From assembly GCA_017308115.1 (NCBI GenBank), contig JAFKFS010000034.1:1-35797 (forward strand): 35,797 bases of DNA, read 5' to 3'. This document shows, in pieces, positions 32,891 through 35,797 of the stretch. A program made the translations under genes and the position numbers. The stretch is from Bordetella sp. (GTDB lineage: Bacteria > Pseudomonadota > Alphaproteobacteria > Caulobacterales > Caulobacteraceae). Under the pieces are notes generated by a model, which was given only the letters and a program-made list of their open reading frames with translations, was not told the DNA's origin and searched no databases. How positions within the stretch are numbered: the first letter of the stretch is position 1; each line of letters opens with the position of its first letter.

Positions 32891-34135
32891 TCAGCGCCGG
32901 AAGACGCCGACCAGTTCGATATGCGTCGACCAGATGAACTGATCGATCGGCGTGACCTTCTCCAGTCGGAAACCCGTATCGACAAGGACGCGCGCGTCGC
33001 GGGCAAAGGTCTGGGGATTGCAGGACACGCCGACGACGACCGAGGCCTTGGTCCCCGGCAGCTGCTGCGTCTGCTCCAGGGCGCCCGCGCGCGGCGGGTC
33101 CAGGACGATGGCTTCGCAGCCCTTCAGGTCATAGGGCGACAAGGGGCGGCGGAACAGGTCGCGCGCCTGGGCCTCGATCCCCTTCAGGCCCTGGGCCGTG
33201 CCCACGCCCGCCTTGAGGGCGGCGATGGAGGCGGCGGCGGAATCGGCGGCGGTCACGCTGGCGATCTCGGCCAGGGGGAAGGTGAAGGTTCCCGCCCCGC
33301 AGAACAGATCGGCGACCTTCTTGGCTCCCCTCGTCGCCTCAACGGCGCGCTCGACCATGGCGGCCTCCGCGGCGGGCGAGGCCTGCAGAAAGGCGCCCGG
33401 CGGCAGGGGCACGGACGCCCGGCCGAATCGCACGCGCGGCTGGCGCGCCATGACCAGCGTCTCTCCGTCCAGGCTGAGCCGCGCCAGATCGGCCTGGGCC
33501 GCCGCCGCGATGGCGAGGGCCAGCTGATCTCCGTTCAGGCCGCCCGAGCGCTTCTCCACCCCCGTCACATCGACGTCCAGGCCCGTGTCGGTCAGGGTGA
33601 CGTGCAGCGTCGGCGCCGACTTGGGATGACCCAGAAAGGGCGCCGCGACCTCGGCCAGAGCAGGCAGGGCCGCCGTCAGGCGCGGGTCCGACAGGGGGCA
33701 GTCCGTCAGCTCGACCACCCGCCAGGACTTGCGCGCCTTGAACCCCAGGATGACGCGGCCGTCCGCCTCTCGGCGCGCGTGCAGCGCCAGGCGACGGCGG
33801 CTGGCCGGCGGCGTGGCCACGGTCGGCTCGACCTCGGTCTCCAGCCCCTCGCGCGCCAGGGTCTGGACCACCACCTCGCGCTTCCAGGCCAGATAGGGCG
33901 CGTCGGCCCAGTGCTGCAGGGGCGCGACGCCGCATTCGGCATAGGTCCGCGAATGGATCGGACGCCGGTCGGGGCTGGCCTCGACCAGCTCAAATCGTTC
34001 GGCGCGCCCGTCCCTGACCTCGGCGGCGACCACCTCGCCGGGCAAGGCGCCGGGCACGAAGACCGCGCCGTCGGCGGTGTCGGCGATCCCGTCGCCCTGA
34101 TGGCCCATGCGGGCGATGGTCAGCGTCTGCGTCAT
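32891..34135 (-). CDS. RumA/RlmD-type RNA uracil-5-methyltransferase-like protein with a reduced Fe-S motif
   Basis: This is a SAM-dependent methyltransferase of 414 residues of the TrmA/RumA group. A TRAM-like N-terminal part (QGDGIADTADGAVFVPGALPGE) precedes the catalytic domain. The SAM motif is VADLFCGAGTFTFPLA, the catalytic Cys372 is in SCNPQTFARD, and Glu407 near the end (THIELVGVF) is the expected base. The cluster region, normally C-x5-CGGC-x2-QH, reads SRTYAECGVAPLQH: only Cys68 and the distal Cys146 remain, while the other two are Ser62 and Ala71. It therefore probably lacks a stable 4Fe-4S cluster. The family is firm; the target base (23S rRNA or tRNA) cannot be assigned. A divergent promoter region of 154 bases lies upstream. 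Confidence 0.87.
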   Translation of the reverse strand: MTQTLTIARMGHQGDGIADTADGAVFVPGALPGEVVAAEVRDGRAERFELVEASPDRRPIHSRTYAECGVAPLQHWADAPYLAWKREVVVQTLAREGLETEVEPTVATPPASRRRLALHARREADGRVILGFKARKSWRVVELTDCPLSDPRLTAALPALAEVAAPFLGHPKSAPTLHVTLTDTGLDVDVTGVEKRSGGLNGDQLALAIAAAAQADLARLSLDGETLVMARQPRVRFGRASVPLPPGAFLQASPAAEAAMVERAVEATRGAKKVADLFCGAGTFTFPLAEIASVTAADSAAASIAALKAGVGTAQGLKGIEAQARDLFRRPLSPYDLKGCEAIVLDPPRAGALEQTQQLPGTKASVVVGVSCNPQTFARDARVLVDTGFRLEKVTPIDQFIWSTHIELVGVFRR

Positions 34136-34173
34136 GCGCGGCTTCTAGCCGTTCCGATGCAAAAACCGAAACA

Positions 34174-34259
34174 TGAACGAAGATGAACGTAGCGATCAAA
34201 AGCCGTTCAGCTTCGCCGCCCTATCAAGGGCTGCAACAGACGGCGGCCTGATCCGTTCA
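34174..34259. promoter_or_regulatory. Array of four TGAACG/CGTTCA hexamers in the divergent promoter region
   Basis: TGAACG occurs at 34174-34179 and 34184-34189, and its complement CGTTCA at 34204-34209 and 34254-34259. The distances of 10, 20 and 50 bases are whole helical turns. GAAC (34185) to CGTT (34204) also loosely resembles an EcfG/SigT-type promoter (GGAAC-N16/17-CGTT), but with a changed first base and a short spacer. The role is unknown; an operator or stress promoter for the glycine-zipper gene is possible. Confidence 0.35.
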
Positions 34260-34289
34260 GGTGCGGCATCCGTCGAAGGAACAGAAACG

Positions 34290-34943
34290 ATGATCGCTCT
34301 CATCTCGAAGAAAGCCTCGGCCGCCGCCATCGCCGCCATCGCCTGCGCCTCGGCCGTCGCCCTGCCCGGCGTCGCCTCGGCCCAGAGCTACGGCTATGAC
34401 TATCCGCCCGCCTATGGTTACGGGAACGGCGGCTACAGTCAGGGAACCTACTACGACCCCTGCGTTCGCGATCAGCGTCAGCGCGCCACGACCGGCGGGG
34501 TTCTGGGCGCCGCCATCGGCGCCATCGCCGGGTCCCAGATGGCCGCGCGCGGCCGCCGCACCGAGGGCAGCGCCCTCGGCGGCGTCCTGGGCGCCGCGAT
34601 CGGCGCGGGCGTGGGCAACAGCTCGGCCGCCTGCGACAGCCGCTCTCGCCGCGACGCCGACTACGGCTATCAGGGGACCTATGTCCCGCCGGCCTATGGT
34701 TATGACAACCGGGGCTACGACAGCCGCAGCTATGACAATCGCGCCTATGATCGTCGCTACGACGACCGCCGCGACAGCTACGATTACTACCGGGACTATC
34801 CCGACACCTATGCCTCCAGGCCCCGCGACGCCGATCAGTGCCGCCTGGCCGAGAGCAACATCCGTCTTCCCGACGGTCGCATGGAGACGCGCTATGTGCG
34901 CACCTGCATGGACCAATCGGGCCGTTATCGCGTCGTCGATTAA
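34290..34943 (+). CDS. Glycine-zipper 2TM envelope protein with a Tyr/Asp/Arg-rich segment
   Basis: This is an exported protein of 217 residues. The ATG at 34290 has GAAGGA upstream and starts a Sec signal (about 1-32, ending ASAQ); an earlier in-frame ATG at 34173 would prepend an unrelated leader. Residues 69-110 are a glycine zipper with two exact copies of GGVLGAAIGA, as in 17-kDa surface antigen/Rickettsia-type and SlyB-like proteins. The zipper is flanked by PPAYGY repeats. Residues about 137-175 are a low-complexity run of Tyr, Asp, Arg and Ser, and a folded C-terminal tail follows (ESNIRLPDGRMETRYVRTC). Four cysteines (58, 115, 184, 206) could form disulfides. It is probably outer-membrane or periplasmic and structural. 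Confidence 0.8.
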   Translation: MIALISKKASAAAIAAIACASAVALPGVASAQSYGYDYPPAYGYGNGGYSQGTYYDPCVRDQRQRATTGGVLGAAIGAIAGSQMAARGRRTEGSALGGVLGAAIGAGVGNSSAACDSRSRRDADYGYQGTYVPPAYGYDNRGYDSRSYDNRAYDRRYDDRRDSYDYYRDYPDTYASRPRDADQCRLAESNIRLPDGRMETRYVRTCMDQSGRYRVVD

Positions 34944-34975
34944 GTTTCAGCCCCCCTGTCAATCGACGATGTGAA

Positions 34976-35003
34976 GAGGGCCGCCGGCGATCCGGCGGCC
35001 CTC
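34976..35003. terminator. Strong hairpin terminator between convergent genes
   Basis: Arms of 12 bases, GAGGGCCGCCGG and CCGGCGGCCCTC, pair perfectly around a CGAT loop. It lies 32 bases after the glycine-zipper gene and 13 bases after the end of tlyA on the other strand, so it can serve both. The flanking T-runs are short, so efficient termination is inferred from stem strength. Confidence 0.75.
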
Positions 35004-35016
35004 AAATCGTTTGGGT

Positions 35017-35742
35017 TCAGGCCTTGCGCGCCCAGAGCAGGAACTCGACGTTGCCGTCGCCGCCGGTGATCGGACTGTCGGCGACCTCGCGCACGCTCCA
35101 GCCGCCCTCCTCCAGCCAGTCGCGCACCCTGGCCACGGCGGCGGCGTGGGCGGCCGGGTCCTTGACCACCCCCTTCTTGCCGACCGCCCTGGGGCCGTCC
35201 GCCTCGAACTGAGGCTTGACCAGGGTGACCAGGTCCGCGCCGGGCGCCGCCAGGACCAGCGCGGCGGGCAGCACCTTCGACAGGCTGATGAAGCTGGCGT
35301 CGCAGACGATCAGGGACGGCGCCTCGGGAATGAGGGCGGACGTCAGGTCGCGGGCGTCGGTCTTCTCCAGATCGGTCACGCGCGGATCGGCGGCGACCCG
35401 AGGATGCAGCTGCCCCGTGCCGACGTCCACGGCGAAGACGCGCGCCGCGCCCCGATTCAGGCAGACCTCCGTGAAGCCGCCGGTCGAGGCGCCCACGTCC
35501 AGCACGACGCGCCCCTCGACCTCCACGGGCCACAGGTCCAGCGCCCGCTCCAGCTTCAGCGCGCCGCGTCCGACCCAGGGATGGGCGGCCTCGGCCTCGA
35601 TTTCGGCATCCTCGGGAACTTTTTCCGCAGGCTTGGCGACGACGCGGCCGTCGGCCTTCACCAGCCCCGCCTCGATGGCGGCGCGGGCGCGGGCGCGGGT
35701 TTCGAAAATCCCCCGCGCGACGAGAAGCTGGTCGATCCTCAC
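35017..35742 (-). CDS. tlyA: TlyA family rRNA (cytidine-2'-O)-methyltransferase
   Basis: This is a cytosolic protein of 241 residues. An S4 RNA-binding domain (MRIDQLLVARGIFETRARA) precedes an RrmJ-like methyltransferase domain with the SAM motif DVGASTGGFTEVCL (from Asp82). The catalytic tetrad is visible: Lys63 (GALKLERAL), Asp148 (VCDASFISL), Lys176 (LVKPQFEA) and Glu233 (VEFLLW). In other bacteria TlyA 2'-O-methylates cytidines of 16S and/or 23S rRNA. It starts at GTG, and its GGGGAG ribosome site is formed by one arm of the REP-like hairpin at the window edge. In many relatives dxs lies upstream, but here the window ends. Confidence 0.92.
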   Translation of the reverse strand: MRIDQLLVARGIFETRARARAAIEAGLVKADGRVVAKPAEKVPEDAEIEAEAAHPWVGRGALKLERALDLWPVEVEGRVVLDVGASTGGFTEVCLNRGAARVFAVDVGTGQLHPRVAADPRVTDLEKTDARDLTSALIPEAPSLIVCDASFISLSKVLPAALVLAAPGADLVTLVKPQFEADGPRAVGKKGVVKDPAAHAAAVARVRDWLEEGGWSVREVADSPITGGDGNVEFLLWARKA

Positions 35743-35744
35743 GC

Positions 35745-35797
35745 CCTTCTCCCCTCGGGGGAGAAGGTGGATCGCGCGGCGAGACGGATGAGGGGGA
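35745..35797. repeat. REP-like palindromic repeat, cut by the window edge
   Basis: CCTTCTCCCC (35745-35754) and GGGGAGAAGG (35758-35767) form a ten-pair stem with a TCG loop. GGATCGCGCGGCGAGACGG and then ATGAGGGGG follow. This pattern, a CTTCTCCCC/GGGGAGAAGG hairpin plus a GGATGAGGGG tail, is common between genes in alphaproteobacteria. Only one copy is visible here. It overlaps the tlyA leader. Confidence 0.7.

Noticed and set aside
34175-34188. GAAC...GAAC resembling a LexA box near the glycine-zipper gene
   Set aside because: The spacer is six bases, not seven, so it does not fit the GTTC-N7-GTTC rule; it is better described as part of the TGAACG array.

Overview
The window looks like an ordinary chromosomal stretch of a high-GC alphaproteobacterium, most likely Caulobacteraceae and plausibly Brevundimonas. 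The signs are the GC-rich coding style, ATGA/GTGA-coupled operons, a large TonB-dependent receptor, a tamA-tamB pair, a GTTC-N7-GTTC LexA-type site of the alphaproteobacterial form, and a REP-like hairpin element at the right edge. The species is inferred, not proven. No integrase, transposase, prophage or CRISPR array was seen.

Layout. (1) Positions 1-1679: the 3' part of homogentisate 1,2-dioxygenase (hmgA), translationally coupled to fumarylacetoacetase (fahA); these are the last steps of tyrosine catabolism. (2) Positions about 1790-22700: a compact accessory locus of 14 genes. A plus-strand operon (M61 peptidase, Tat-exported class V PLP enzyme, mu-crystallin-like reductase, APC permease, S10 peptidase) faces a minus-strand operon (class I aminotransferase, amidohydrolase with an extra N-terminal domain, second mu-crystallin-like reductase). 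An AsnC/Lrp regulator is divergent from the latter. A third operon on the minus strand runs TonB receptor, S10 peptidase, metal-complete amidohydrolase, metal-less amidohydrolase, S10 peptidase. (3) Positions 22950-24882: a small protein, a DUF2231-like membrane protein and a PQQ sugar/sorbosone-dehydrogenase-like lipoprotein. (4) tRNA-Lys(TTT), then a small lipoprotein and tamA-tamB. (5) A PA0069-type radical SAM gene with a LexA-like box on its promoter, a RumA/RlmD-like RNA methyltransferase, a glycine-zipper envelope protein, tlyA, and a REP-like repeat.

How the accessory locus may work (inference). A peptide-like substrate enters the periplasm through the TonB receptor. It is trimmed by exported hydrolases (M61, three S10 enzymes, amidohydrolases) and perhaps modified by the Tat-exported PLP enzyme. 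The products are imported by the APC permease and processed in the cytosol by the aminotransferase and two imine-reductase-like proteins, under the local AsnC/Lrp regulator. A recurring (C/T)TGCAT(T/A) half-site lies in all three promoter regions of the locus, which supports a single regulon. The true substrate is unknown; an amino-acid-containing natural product or unusual peptide is the most interesting possibility.

Several proteins deviate from their families. One amidohydrolase has lost every recognisable metal ligand, the two ornithine-cyclodeaminase-family proteins carry Ser where the catalytic Asp would be, and the RumA/RlmD-like protein keeps only two of four cluster cysteines.
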